From assembly GCA_037133475.1 (NCBI GenBank), contig JBAXOB010000004.1:1-64000 (forward strand): a stretch of 64,000 bases of DNA. The letters run 5' to 3'. Below the pieces are notes generated by a model that saw only the letters and a list, made by a program, of their open reading frames with translations, did no database searches and was not told where the DNA came from. The position numbers and the translations under genes are program-made. Of this stretch, positions 25,462 through 33,781 are shown piece by piece. Every line of letters begins with the position of its first letter. Position 1 is the stretch's first letter. This DNA comes from CAIVAT01 sp037133475. GTDB lineage: Bacteria > Bacteroidota > Bacteroidia > Bacteroidales > FEN-979.

Positions 25462-25555
25462 TGTGCTGATGTGCTGATTATTGATGTGCTGATTGTTGAT
25501 GCGGTGATGTGATGATTATTGATGTGATGATTATTGATGTGATGATGTGCTGATG
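25451..25555. repeat. Left repeat array (TGATGTGCTGAT units)
   Basis: Degenerate tandem copies of GATGTGCT/GATGATTATT-type units beginning inside the last codons of tdk. The unit is the reverse complement of that in the array at 26021-26234, so the two arrays form long inverted arms around the four-helix-bundle gene between them. Confidence 0.85.
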
Positions 25556-25633
25556 GACTTATGGGATGACCGGTTGGTAATTGATTTGGGTTTTGAAGTG
25601 AAGTGAAGTGGTTTTCGGGCAAGTTAGCCTTTG

Positions 25634-25984
25634 ATGGAAAAAAGAAATGAAATACTGGATCTTTCTTTTGAATTCGCTGTTGAAATAATTCAATACTGCG
25701 AAATCCTGGAAGAAAAGAGGCGGTTCGTCCTGGCCAGGCAGCTGCTTAAATCAGGAACTTCCATCGGTGCAAATGTCCGGGAAGCCCAGGGTGCCGAGAG
25801 TAAAGCCGACTTTATCCATAAACTGAAAATCGCCGCCAAGGAGGCAGAAGAGACCGAATACTGGCTGCTGCTTTGTGAAAAGTCACCATCCTACCCCAAC
25901 CCCGCCACCCTACTTAAAAAAATCATCCCCATCAAAAAACTACTATCCAAAATAATCTCCACCTCAAAAACCACCCCAGAATAA
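25634..25984 (+). CDS. Four-helix-bundle protein of the S23/23S rRNA intervening-sequence family
   Basis: A 116-residue helical protein with the family hallmarks: LSFEFAVEIIQYC near the start, the central LARQLLKSGTSIGANVREAQGAESKADFIHKLKIAAKEAEETEYWL, and a terminal helix pair. Proteins of this family were first found encoded within intervening sequences of 23S rRNA and are widespread as stand-alone genes; a related protein (Avd) accompanies diversity-generating retroelements. Function is not established. The ATG at 25634 is preferred to the TTG at 25631. It lies between two arrays of mutually inverted repeats, so an RNA covering it could fold into a large hairpin with the ORF in the loop, as in rRNA intervening sequences. 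No reverse transcriptase is nearby. Confidence 0.88.
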   Translation: MEKRNEILDLSFEFAVEIIQYCEILEEKRRFVLARQLLKSGTSIGANVREAQGAESKADFIHKLKIAAKEAEETEYWLLLCEKSPSYPNPATLLKKIIPIKKLLSKIISTSKTTPE

Positions 25985-26020
25985 CCCCACCGTCAAACCA
26001 CCTCCTCACCCCCCATCCAA

Positions 26021-26234
26021 TCAACCCATCAGCACATCAATAATCAGCACATCAATAATCAGCACATCAGCACATCAAAAATCAGCACATCAGCACTAAC
26101 AACACAGCAATTCATCAGGACATTATCTTATCACAAAATCAGCGAATCTAAAAATCCCATCAACAAATCAGCACATCAGCACATCAGCACATCACCACAT
26201 CACCACATCAGCACATCAGCACATCAGCACATCT
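26021..26234. repeat. Right repeat array (ATCAGCACATCA units)
   Basis: Two runs of ATCAGCACATCA-type units (26027-26096 and about 26160-26232) separated by a degenerate AT/CA-rich part. The unit is the reverse complement of the left array at 25451-25555. The array ends 14 bases before the -7 box of the next gene. Confidence 0.85.
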
Positions 26235-26247
26235 AAACTTTTTTTAG

Positions 26248-26255
26248 TACTTTTG
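26248..26255 (+). promoter_or_regulatory. -7 box of the secreted PPIase promoter
   Basis: TACTTTTG fits the TAnnTTTG consensus and lies 21 bases before the ATG at 26277. It supports that start over an in-frame TTG at 26253, which lies inside the box. Confidence 0.6.
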
Positions 26256-26276
26256 CTCCTCAAAAATCAAAAACCT

Positions 26277-26852
26277 ATGAAAAAAATCGCATTGGCCTTA
26301 CTGGCAACAGTTTTAATGTTTAATGTTTCAATAATGTCTCAAGCTCAATCCCAGCAGAAGGTGGTTAAATTTGTCATTCACACCGATTTTGGTGACATGA
26401 AGGGATTTCTCTACAACGAAACCCCCCAGCATCGCGACAACTTTGTAAAACTTGCCAAATCCGGATTTTATAATGGCACCCTGTTTCACCGCGTTATCCT
26501 GGGATTCATGATCCAGGGCGGCGATCCCAATTCAAAGACTGCCAAGCCCGGTCAGCAACTCGGCAGCGGTGACCTCGGGTACACCATCCCGGCTGAATTC
26601 AACAAAGCCTTTACACACAAAAGAGGTGCACTTGCCGCAGCCCGTACAGAAAATCCTACGAAAGCATCCTCCGCTTCACAATTTTACATTGTGGAACCTG
26701 AAAAGGGAGCTCATTTCCTGGATAACAATTACACCGTTTATGGCGAAATCACCGAAGGTTTTGATGTAATCACCAAGATCGCCTCCACTCCGAAAGATGG
26801 AACAGACCGCCCGCTGAAGGATGTCAAAATGACCGTGAAAATAGTTGAATAA
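26277..26852 (+). CDS. Exported cyclophilin-type peptidyl-prolyl cis-trans isomerase
   Basis: The 191-residue protein has a signal peptide (MKKIALALLATVLMFNVSIMSQAQ) and a cyclophilin domain with the active-site motifs FHRVILGFMIQGGDP (catalytic Arg), AAARTENPTKASSASQFYI and the C-terminal VYGEITEGFDVI. It catalyses proline isomerisation in periplasmic or outer-membrane clients. A second, signal-less copy lies at 28042-28539, with pheS between them. The domains are near-identical over most of their length, so one is a recent duplicate and the signal peptide sends the copies to different compartments. Confidence 0.92.
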   Translation: MKKIALALLATVLMFNVSIMSQAQSQQKVVKFVIHTDFGDMKGFLYNETPQHRDNFVKLAKSGFYNGTLFHRVILGFMIQGGDPNSKTAKPGQQLGSGDLGYTIPAEFNKAFTHKRGALAAARTENPTKASSASQFYIVEPEKGAHFLDNNYTVYGEITEGFDVITKIASTPKDGTDRPLKDVKMTVKIVE

Positions 26853-26891
26853 AGAGGTCGCATTACGCGTAACAAAATAATAACAGCCCCC

Positions 26892-27914
26892 ATGAAAGAC
26901 CGGATTGATCATCTGCTTGCCGAAATCAACACCATCAGGGCGATCAGCATGGATGAAGTTGAACAGTTGCGATTGAAATACCTCAGCAAAAAGGGGTTGG
27001 TATCGGCATTGTTCGACGATTTTAAAGGCGTTCCGGCCGGGAGTAAAAGGGAGGTTGGCCAGTTGCTGAACGAGCTGAAGAACAAGGCCCAGCAGAAACT
27101 GGATGAGCTGAAATCGCAGTTTGAGCAGCGGGAAGAGGTTTCCGCTGCCAAACCCGATCTCACCCGCCCGGCGGGTCACATTGAGCCCGGTACGAGGCAT
27201 CCCCTGTCGATTGTCAGGAACCAGATCATCGAGATCTTTGGGAGAATAGGCTATACGGTTGCCGATGGCCCAGAAATCGAAGATGACTGGCACAATTTTT
27301 CAGCGCTTAACTTTACCCCAGATCATCCTGCCAGGGATATGCAGGATACCTTTTTTATTGCACAGGATCCCGATATCCTGCTCCGTACCCATACCTCCTC
27401 GGTGCAGATCCGCACCATGGAATCGACAAAACCGCCCATCAGGATGATCTTTCCCGGCAGGGTTTTCAGGAATGAGGCTATCTCAGCGCGTGCCCATTGT
27501 ATCTTCCACCAGGTGGAAGGTCTTTACATCGACAGGAATGTCTCCTTTGCCGACCTCAAACAAACCCTGATGTACTTTGCCAAAGAGATGTTCGGCGAAC
27601 ATACCAAAATCAGGCTGCGCCCCTCCTACTTCCCCTTCACCGAACCTTCGGGTGAGATGGATGTCAGCTGCAATATCTGTGGCGGCGTTGGTTGCAATAT
27701 CTGCAAATACACAGGCTGGGTTGAGATCCTCGGGTGTGGCATGGTCGATCCCAATGCCCTTGATAATTGCGGGATCGACAGCAAAAGCTATACGGGATTT
27801 GCATTTGGCATGGGTATTGAGCGCATCACCATGCTTAAGTACCAGATCAAAGACCTTCGCCTGTTTTATGAAAACGACGTACGGTTCTTAAAGCAGTTTA
27901 CCGGGGCCTTTTAA
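26892..27914 (+). CDS. pheS: Phenylalanyl-tRNA synthetase alpha subunit
   Basis: Catalytic subunit of the (alpha-beta)2 enzyme charging tRNA-Phe. The 340-residue protein has the N-terminal coiled coil (about 1-85), class II motif 1 (HPLSIVRNQIIEIFGRIGY), motif 2 (PGRVFRNEAISARAHCIFHQVEGLYID) and motif 3 (GFAFGMGIERITML). It also carries CNICGGVGCNICKYTGW (four cysteines, possible zinc site), seen in a subset of PheS proteins. Length is normal. pheT is not adjacent; the neighbours are the two cyclophilin genes, an arrangement that separates the subunits. Confidence 0.96.
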   Translation: MKDRIDHLLAEINTIRAISMDEVEQLRLKYLSKKGLVSALFDDFKGVPAGSKREVGQLLNELKNKAQQKLDELKSQFEQREEVSAAKPDLTRPAGHIEPGTRHPLSIVRNQIIEIFGRIGYTVADGPEIEDDWHNFSALNFTPDHPARDMQDTFFIAQDPDILLRTHTSSVQIRTMESTKPPIRMIFPGRVFRNEAISARAHCIFHQVEGLYIDRNVSFADLKQTLMYFAKEMFGEHTKIRLRPSYFPFTEPSGEMDVSCNICGGVGCNICKYTGWVEILGCGMVDPNALDNCGIDSKSYTGFAFGMGIERITMLKYQIKDLRLFYENDVRFLKQFTGAF

Positions 27915-28041
27915 GGAGCGCCGGTTCGACAGGATATTCCATCTTACCATGAAATGTCAGCAAACGGGACGACGCCCGGATGCTCTTGAAATCCGGGGAA
28001 ATTACACTTTTTGTCATTCACAACTTATAGAACAAACGATC

Positions 28042-28539
28042 ATGCAGGAAGAGACTTTTATCATTCATACCGATTTTGGTGATTTGCAGGGAATACTGTA
28101 CAATGAGACTCCCAACCACCGCGACAATTTTGTAAAGCTTGCCAAGTCAGGTTACTATGACGGAACCTTGTTTCATCGCGTCATCCTTGGTTTTATGATC
28201 CAGGGCGGCGACCCCAATTCCAAAAATGCCAAACCCGGCCAGCAACTTGGCATGGGTGATCCCGGTTACACAATCCCGGCCGAATTCAACAAGGCCTTTA
28301 CCCATAAAAGAGGCGCCCTGGCGGCAGCCCGTACCGAAAATCCGGCAAAGGCATCTTCAGGATCGCAATTCTATATTGTGGAACCTGAAACCGGGGCTCA
28401 TTTTCTTAACGACAACTACACGGTTTTCGGTGAAATTACCAGCGGGTTCGATGTGATCACCAAAATTGCCTCTGTCGAAAAAGACCGGTCTGACCGTCCC
28501 CTGAAGGATGTGAAAATGACCATTTCGATTGCCGGATAA
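28042..28539 (+). CDS. Cytosolic cyclophilin-type peptidyl-prolyl cis-trans isomerase
   Basis: A 165-residue cyclophilin without signal peptide, starting at the ATG at 28042 (MQEETFIIHTDFGDLQGILY). Active-site motifs are FHRVILGFMIQGGDP, AAARTENPAKASSGSQFYI and VFGEITSGFDVI. It is a close paralogue of the exported copy at 26277. The frame continues upstream to 27949, but that part reads as random sequence and not as an export signal. It assists folding in the cytosol. It is convergent with the UbiB-like kinase gene downstream. Confidence 0.9.
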   Translation: MQEETFIIHTDFGDLQGILYNETPNHRDNFVKLAKSGYYDGTLFHRVILGFMIQGGDPNSKNAKPGQQLGMGDPGYTIPAEFNKAFTHKRGALAAARTENPAKASSGSQFYIVEPETGAHFLNDNYTVFGEITSGFDVITKIASVEKDRSDRPLKDVKMTISIAG

Positions 28540-28595
28540 TTCAGGCAATGCAATGGGAGGTTTGCTCCTGGTCAGCCATAAGAAAAGAGGCGAAT

Positions 28596-30245
28596 TCAGA
28601 ACTTATTCCTTCGGAACAATTTCACCAGCAGCCAGAATCCGAACAAGCCTGCTATACAGAACACAATGGCCCCGATCCAGCGGGTCTGTTCCCATTGTGA
28701 TATGATCGAGGCCCCGATGATCAGGGCAGCCAGGACGATGGCGATGGATACCCTTGAACTGGAGGTGTCAAGCTGGTCGGAAAGGGGTTCCATCCCCTTG
28801 ATCTCTATCTGGGTCTTGAATTTTCCCTCCTTGAGCCTGTTCAGGATCTCGTTCAGGTCGGCCGGGAGCTCCTGTACCAGTTTATAATATTCCCTGATGG
28901 CTTCAAAGATCTCCGTTGCAATCTGCTTCGGACTGAATTGCCTGGCAATGAGCCTGATGGCATATGGGTGCATCTCCAGGGCAAAATCAATGGCCGGATC
29001 CAGGATTACCGCGACCCGTTCCATGGCCATCAGTGCCTTCACCAGCAGGTAGATCCCGGCCGGGATCCGCAGGCCGTAACGCACCAGGATATCGACCGAT
29101 TCACTCATAACCTTCCCGAAATCCATCTCATCGATGGTCAGGTAACGGGTATGGGCCATCATCTCGCTGATCTGGAATTCCAGCTCCTTGAACCGCGGAA
29201 AGTTACGTTTCCCTGAGACCAGCAGCAACGCCTCCGTCATGGCATGGGGGTCGCGGTCGAGGTATCCCAACACATACTTCCCCAGGAACTGGAGGTGTTC
29301 GGGTTGCAGCGAACCCATCATGCCAAAGTCGATGAAGGAGATGACATTGCCCTCCAGCACAAAGATATTGCCAGGATGGGGGTCGGCATGAAAAAAGCCA
29401 TGGGTGAAGATCTGGTCAAACACCAGCCTTAGGGCCTTCCTGGCAATGAGTTTCGGATCATTGCCGGAAGAGAGCAGCGATTCAAGGTCGCTGACCTTGA
29501 TCCCGCTGATATACTCTTCAACCAGGATTCTTTTGGTGGTGTATTGGGCATAAACCCTCGGCACCCTGATATCAGGATCATCGCTGAAACAATGCCCGAA
29601 CCTGAAAATATTTGCAGCTTCATGGTGGAAATCAAGCTCTTTCCTGATGGTTTTGCCAAATTCATGAACGACACCAGTAAGGTTGACAGCCTCCATGTCG
29701 GGGTTGTTCCGCTGCATCCGGGCAGCAAAGAAATTCATCAGGTTAAGATCGAGTTCGATTTTTTTATCGATTGCGGGCCGCTGGATCTTAATGCAAACCT
29801 CATCACCGTTTAGCAAGGCGGCCCTGTATGTCTGGGCGATCGAGGCGGAGCCGATGCGCGCCGGACCGGGTTCAAGGAAAATCTCAGCCACGGGTCTCCC
29901 CAGCTCCTTTTCGATTTCACGGAGGGCTATATCTTCGGGCATTGGCTGGGCCTCATCCTGGAGTTTCTTCAACTCCTCCTGCAGCGCCTCCGGAACGATA
30001 TCGGGACGGTCGGCCAGGATCTGTCCGAACTTGATAAAGGTAGGACCCAGCTCCTCAACGGCCATCCGTATCCGTTCCCACTGGTTGAACCGTTCGATTC
30101 GGGCAAGCCGCTTCTTGGAAATCAGCAGTTTTCCTAAACCCGAATTGGTGACCCATTCACTCAGGCCATATTTTACAACGATCCCGATGATCTCCCTTGC
30201 CCGGCCCAATTCATGGACCGCAAGTCCAATCCTTGATATTCTCAC
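28596..30245 (-). CDS. AarF/UbiB-family (ABC1) atypical kinase
   Basis: A 549-residue protein with the ABC1/UbiB signatures: the KxGQ-like motif LGPTFIKFGQILADRPDIV, the Ala-rich loop IGSASIAQTYRAAL replacing the glycine-rich loop, HEFGKTIRKELDFHHEAAN, FHADPHPGNI (catalytic loop) and FIDFGMMGSL. Two C-terminal membrane helices (about 500-545) anchor it. UbiB-type proteins support quinone biosynthesis or lipid handling; this one is likely the Bacteroidota version acting with menaquinone or membrane lipids. It is followed upstream on the same strand by a phasin-like gene, a pairing often seen between these families. Confidence 0.88.
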   Translation of the reverse strand: MRISRIGLAVHELGRAREIIGIVVKYGLSEWVTNSGLGKLLISKKRLARIERFNQWERIRMAVEELGPTFIKFGQILADRPDIVPEALQEELKKLQDEAQPMPEDIALREIEKELGRPVAEIFLEPGPARIGSASIAQTYRAALLNGDEVCIKIQRPAIDKKIELDLNLMNFFAARMQRNNPDMEAVNLTGVVHEFGKTIRKELDFHHEAANIFRFGHCFSDDPDIRVPRVYAQYTTKRILVEEYISGIKVSDLESLLSSGNDPKLIARKALRLVFDQIFTHGFFHADPHPGNIFVLEGNVISFIDFGMMGSLQPEHLQFLGKYVLGYLDRDPHAMTEALLLVSGKRNFPRFKELEFQISEMMAHTRYLTIDEMDFGKVMSESVDILVRYGLRIPAGIYLLVKALMAMERVAVILDPAIDFALEMHPYAIRLIARQFSPKQIATEIFEAIREYYKLVQELPADLNEILNRLKEGKFKTQIEIKGMEPLSDQLDTSSSRVSIAIVLAALIIGASIISQWEQTRWIGAIVFCIAGLFGFWLLVKLFRRNKF

Positions 30246-30304
30246 GTCAGGAAAGTATTACAGGGCTCTCCCCGGAATCTTAAGCCCCGGAGGAGGTCTC
30301 AGGT

Positions 30305-30661
30305 TTATTTCTTGGTTTTGGCTCTCGGGGTTTTTGCCTCTTTTGGCGCCGGTTTGGCTTTTGTGGTCTTTTTGCGGGCGCCTTCCAGTTCCCTGATCCG
30401 CTCTTCAAGCCTGGTGATATCTTCCTGCAAAGGAATTTCCATCTTCTTCATGACATTCTTCACCAGAACCTGAAGTTCCGCTTCGACCGACTTCTTTGTC
30501 TCTTCTGATTTTGTCTGCAGGTAATCAAAAAGTTTTTTGGCCTCCTCCTTGTTCAATTTATGCTCCTGCGCCAGCTCTTTCGCCGATTGCGCAAGCTTTT
30601 CAGCATTCATGAAGGCATAATCAAGACCCTTGTCAATTGATTTTTTTAAATCTTCGAACAT
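30305..30661 (-). CDS. Phasin-like helical protein
   Basis: The 118-residue protein is almost all amphipathic helix (DLKKSIDKGLDYAFMNAEKLAQSAKELAQEHK, EEAKKLFDYLQTKSEETKKSVEAELQ, EDITRLEERIRELEG). It has a highly basic Lys/Ala/Pro tail (KKTTKAKPAPKEAKTPRAKTKK). The first half matches the PhaF/phasin-like family. Phasins coat storage granules; the family in Bacteroidota is often found next to UbiB-like kinases, as here, and its function there is unsettled. The basic tail resembles histone H1-like DNA-binding tails of PhaF-type proteins. It is 11 bp downstream of the IPExxxVDY gene on the same strand. Confidence 0.75.
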   Translation of the reverse strand: MFEDLKKSIDKGLDYAFMNAEKLAQSAKELAQEHKLNKEEAKKLFDYLQTKSEETKKSVEAELQVLVKNVMKKMEIPLQEDITRLEERIRELEGARKKTTKAKPAPKEAKTPRAKTKK

Positions 30662-30672
30662 GGCTTTTCCTC

Positions 30673-31134
30673 CTATTTTTTGGATGATGAATACTTTGGT
30701 TTTATCTCCTTATGGATATTCATAAAGTGAATTTCAAGATCATTCAGGAAGGTGGTAAAGTTTTTGATTCCCTCAATATTGATCCCGAAAGTCATCAGGA
30801 TCTTTTCAATACTGCGGATATTTTTCAGCAATTTCTCCTCCTGGATTTTTTTCAGCGGGCCTTCAATCAGCAGGAGATAATCAGCCTGTTTCATTTCCGG
30901 CAAAAGAAAGGTCTCGGCACCGCGATTCCCTATCAGGTAAAAGATATTGAAACCGTTTTCATCGCGGCAGCAGAAAAACGGGAAACCCATAAAATCCTCC
31001 TCCTTGACAAAGTTAAGTTCAAGTTTCTCATTCAGAAGGTAGGTAAGGTGGTAATCCCTGAGATGGCATGAAATCCCCGTGAGGGTAAAGAGGGCAGATT
31101 CGGACCTTGAGTCAATCAGGATTTTTTTAGCCAT
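30673..31134 (-). CDS. IPExxxVDY family protein
   Basis: A 153-residue cytosolic protein characteristic of Bacteroidota, named for a short conserved motif that here reads LLPEMKQADYLLLI. The body alternates short strands and helices; no catalytic residues are known. It is typically encoded near rnc/fabF/acpP, as it is here, which supports the assignment. A -7 box TAACTTTG (minus strand, 31158-31165) overlaps the rnc stop and sits 24 bases before this start, so the gene has its own promoter. It probably leads a unit with the phasin-like gene and possibly the UbiB-like kinase. Function unknown. Confidence 0.8.
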   Translation of the reverse strand: MAKKILIDSRSESALFTLTGISCHLRDYHLTYLLNEKLELNFVKEEDFMGFPFFCCRDENGFNIFYLIGNRGAETFLLPEMKQADYLLLIEGPLKKIQEEKLLKNIRSIEKILMTFGINIEGIKNFTTFLNDLEIHFMNIHKEIKPKYSSSKK

Positions 31135-31157
31135 GACAAGGTGCTTCGTTTATAAAA

Positions 31158-31165
31158 CAAAGTTA
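31158..31165 (-). promoter_or_regulatory. -7 box for the IPExxxVDY gene
   Basis: On the minus strand this reads TAACTTTG and matches TAnnTTTG, 24 bases before the start at 31134. It overlaps the end of the rnc coding region. Confidence 0.5.
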
Positions 31166-31918
31166 ACCATTCCTTGGCTCTAGGTCAATGTTTTCACCAT
31201 TTATTTTTTGCCACGATTTTTCGGCGGCGTTTTGTTCCGCCCCTTTGATGGAATAATCCTGTCCGCGGGCGATGGCCTCGCCATCGACGCTCAATTCGAC
31301 CACATACTGTTTTTTATAGCCCGATCCCACCTCGTCGCACACATTAAACTGGACCTGTTTCTTTTTTCCCTGGGCCCATTCGATGATTTTGCTTTTAAAG
31401 TTCACCTCCTGGTTTACCAGCTCGTCAATATTGAAATAGTGTTTAATGATGCGTTCCAGGATTATTTTCCGGGTGAAGTCATACCCCTTGTCGAGATACA
31501 TCGCCCCGATGAGGGCTTCGAATGCATCTCCCTTGAAGGACCTGAAGGTGCCGGAGGAGGAGCCGTCGAGCTGGATCAGCTGGTCGATTCCCATCTTTTG
31601 GGAAAGCTTGTTCAGTGTGGCCCGGCTGACGATTTTCGATCTCATCTCGGTGAGAAATCCCTCGCCCCGGGTGGGGAAGGTTTTAAAAAGGTAGTCAGCG
31701 GTGACGGCATCCAGGATGGCATCTCCCAGGAATTCCAGGCGTTCGTTGTTGACCTTGATCCCGCCAAGGGTCATCTGGGCGACCGATTTATGCAGAAAGG
31801 CAAGATGATACAGGGAAATATTGCCCGGCTTATAACCAAGAATACTTTTGATGGCTTGTTTCAGGTGTCTGTCAGAAGAAATCTCAGCACGAACCGTTTT
31901 AAAAGGACTGAACCTCAA
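31163..31918 (-). CDS. rnc: Ribonuclease III
   Basis: Double-strand RNA endonuclease for rRNA processing. The 251-residue product has the signature NNERLEFLGDAILDAVTADYLF (catalytic Glu and Asp), FTRKIIL…, a second acidic cluster GDAFEALIGAMYLDKG, and a C-terminal dsRNA-binding domain (FKSKIIEWAQGKKKQVQF…GAEQNAAEKSWQKI). Length is usual for Bacteroidota. It lies 6 bp after fabF on the same strand and is likely cotranscribed with acpP-fabF. RNase III matters here because inverted-repeat structures such as those around 25-26 kb would be possible substrates. Confidence 0.95.
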   Translation of the reverse strand: MRFSPFKTVRAEISSDRHLKQAIKSILGYKPGNISLYHLAFLHKSVAQMTLGGIKVNNERLEFLGDAILDAVTADYLFKTFPTRGEGFLTEMRSKIVSRATLNKLSQKMGIDQLIQLDGSSSGTFRSFKGDAFEALIGAMYLDKGYDFTRKIILERIIKHYFNIDELVNQEVNFKSKIIEWAQGKKKQVQFNVCDEVGSGYKKQYVVELSVDGEAIARGQDYSIKGAEQNAAEKSWQKINGENIDLEPRNG

Positions 31919-31924
31919 AGCAAC

Positions 31925-33175
31925 TTATGCCTTATATTTCGTGAAGATAACCGTTGCATTATGACCGCCAAAGCCAAAGGTATTGCTGAGCGCATACTTC
32001 ACCACCCTTTTCTGTGCCGTGCCGAAGGTAAAGTTCAGCGGGGCGATTTCGGGATCATCCGTAAAATGGTTGATGGTGGGAGGAATGATGTCGTTGATAA
32101 CAGCAAGCAGGGTCGCTATCGATTCGATCGCCCCGGCAGCACCCAGCAGGTGACCTGTCATCGACTTGGTTGAGTTGATGTTGACTGTTTTTGCATGCTC
32201 GCCGAAGAGGCTCACAATTGCTTTCGGCTCGGCAATATCGCCGGCAGGAGTTGAGGTACCATGGGTATTGATGTGGTCGATATCCTCAATCGTAAGACCG
32301 GCATCAGCCAATGCAGTACGCATGGATAAGATGGCGCCCAGTCCTTCGGGATGAGGTGCCGTGATATGGTAAGCATCGGCAGACAGGCCACCCCCGACGA
32401 TTTCGCCGTAAATTCTTGCGCCACGGGCCAATGCATGGCCAAGTTCTTCAAAAATCATGGCGCCTGCCCCTTCACCCATCACGAATCCGTCGCGGTCTTT
32501 GTCAAAGGGTCTTGAAGCTGTCATGGGATCGTCGTTTCGGGTCGAAAGGGCATGCATGCCATTAAAACCGCCAACGCCAACCATCGTGATGGCTGCTTCA
32601 GATCCGCCGGCAATGAAAACATCCGCTTTTCCCAGCCGGATGTAGTTGAATGCATCCACCAGCGCGTTGGCCGAGGATGCACACGCTGAAACCGTAGCAA
32701 AATTGGGGCCATGGAATCCATATTTCATCGAAATATGGCCCGCGGTGATGTCGGAGATCATCTTGGGGATGAAAAACGGATTGAACCGCGGAGTTCCGTC
32801 ACCAAGCGCAAAGGCGGTGACCTCAGTAGCAAAGGTTTCAAGTCCCCCGATACCCGAAGCCCAGATAACCCCAACCCGGTCGGGGTCGAGGGTGGCCATG
32901 TCAAAACCGGCATCGTTGACAGCCTGTTCGGCGCACACAATGCCATATTGAGAACAGCGGTCAAATTTTCTGGCCTCTTTCCGATCAAAGAAATCTTCAG
33001 CATTGAAGTTCTTTAATTCACAGGCAAACTGGGTTTTGAATTTGGAAGCATCGAAACGGGTGATAGGTCCTGCACCACATACGCCGCCAATCAGATTATT
33101 CCAGTATTCTGTAACGGAATTTCCAATTGGTGTAAGTGCTCCAAGACCAGTTATTACAACTCGTCTTAATTCCAC
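31925..33175 (-). CDS. fabF: Beta-ketoacyl-ACP synthase II
   Basis: Condensing enzyme of type II fatty-acid elongation. The 416-residue protein has the catalytic Cys in TVSACASSANAL (Cys165) and the two histidines in INTHGTSTPAGD (His305) and STKSMTGHLLGA (His342). Length and motifs match FabF. It follows acpP by about 120 bp and precedes rnc by 6 bp, an order conserved in Bacteroidota. Confidence 0.96.
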   Translation of the reverse strand: MELRRVVITGLGALTPIGNSVTEYWNNLIGGVCGAGPITRFDASKFKTQFACELKNFNAEDFFDRKEARKFDRCSQYGIVCAEQAVNDAGFDMATLDPDRVGVIWASGIGGLETFATEVTAFALGDGTPRFNPFFIPKMISDITAGHISMKYGFHGPNFATVSACASSANALVDAFNYIRLGKADVFIAGGSEAAITMVGVGGFNGMHALSTRNDDPMTASRPFDKDRDGFVMGEGAGAMIFEELGHALARGARIYGEIVGGGLSADAYHITAPHPEGLGAILSMRTALADAGLTIEDIDHINTHGTSTPAGDIAEPKAIVSLFGEHAKTVNINSTKSMTGHLLGAAGAIESIATLLAVINDIIPPTINHFTDDPEIAPLNFTFGTAQKRVVKYALSNTFGFGGHNATVIFTKYKA

Positions 33176-33208
33176 TTTTTACAATTTTAGGTTCATTCGT
33201 TAATGGAT

Positions 33209-33229
33209 AACCCCGCTGGGTGCGGGGTT
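33209..33229 (-). other. GC-rich hairpin between acpP and fabF
   Basis: AACCCCGC (33209-33216) and GCGGGGTT (33222-33229) form an 8-bp perfect stem with a 5-base loop. On the transcribed minus strand no U-run follows, so it is unlikely to stop transcription fully. It may protect the abundant acpP message or reduce readthrough into fabF. Confidence 0.5.
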
Positions 33230-33293
33230 AAATTTTATTAAATTCAATCTGGGAAAAACATCCGAAACAGGCTTCGCCATTGAAACGACGAAT

Positions 33294-33530
33294 CTATTTG
33301 GTGTTATTCTCAATGTAAGCAATGGCTTCACCCACTGTGCTGATCTTCTCGGCCTGATCATCCGGAATAGCGATATCGAATTCCTTTTCGAATTCCATGA
33401 TCAGTTCTACCGTATCAAGAGAGTCAGCACCAAGATCATTGGTAAAGCTAGCCTCAATTGTAACTTCACTTTCATCAACACCAAGCTTATCTACGATGAT
33501 AGCTTTTACTTTTGTTGCAATGTCAGACAT
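33294..33530 (-). CDS. acpP: Acyl carrier protein
   Basis: A 78-residue acidic helical protein carrying the 4'-phosphopantetheine site GADSLDTVELIMEFEKEF (Ser37). It shuttles acyl chains between fatty-acid synthesis enzymes. It leads the acpP-fabF-rnc unit. Confidence 0.97.
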   Translation of the reverse strand: MSDIATKVKAIIVDKLGVDESEVTIEASFTNDLGADSLDTVELIMEFEKEFDIAIPDDQAEKISTVGEAIAYIENNTK

Positions 33531-33755
33531 GTTAATTTCTTTTTTGGTTTAACGACTGCAAAGAAAAGAATATTCTTTCTACACTCCAATAAATTTTATG
33601 ATTTTTTAACAGTTTAAAAAACTACAGTCCTGATTTCGTGATATCTATAAAATCTGTTAGGGTCACAGTTTAACATTAATCCGGCTGCTTATAATTTTAA
33701 ATCAGTATTTTTCGCCTAAATTTGGTTAGGTTGAACACTGATCGGCCAGGTTTTG

Positions 33756-33763
33756 TACTTTTG
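33756..33763 (+). promoter_or_regulatory. -7 box of purN
   Basis: TACTTTTG matches the TAnnTTTG consensus, 18 bases before the first ATG of purN at 33782. It shows that the open frame upstream of that ATG is not translated. Confidence 0.6.
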
Positions 33764-33781
33764 TTTTTTTACAGCCAGCTT

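Noticed and set aside
25451..26234. Diversity-generating retroelement, because Avd is related to the S23-type protein
   Set aside because: No reverse transcriptase, no template/variable repeat pair and no target gene are visible; the repeats are simple tandem units.
25451..26234. CRISPR array
   Set aside because: Units are short, degenerate and not separated by unique spacers of constant length, and no cas genes are present.
33209..33229. Hairpin between acpP and fabF as a full terminator
   Set aside because: No U-run follows on the transcribed strand and fabF needs transcription from the acpP side.
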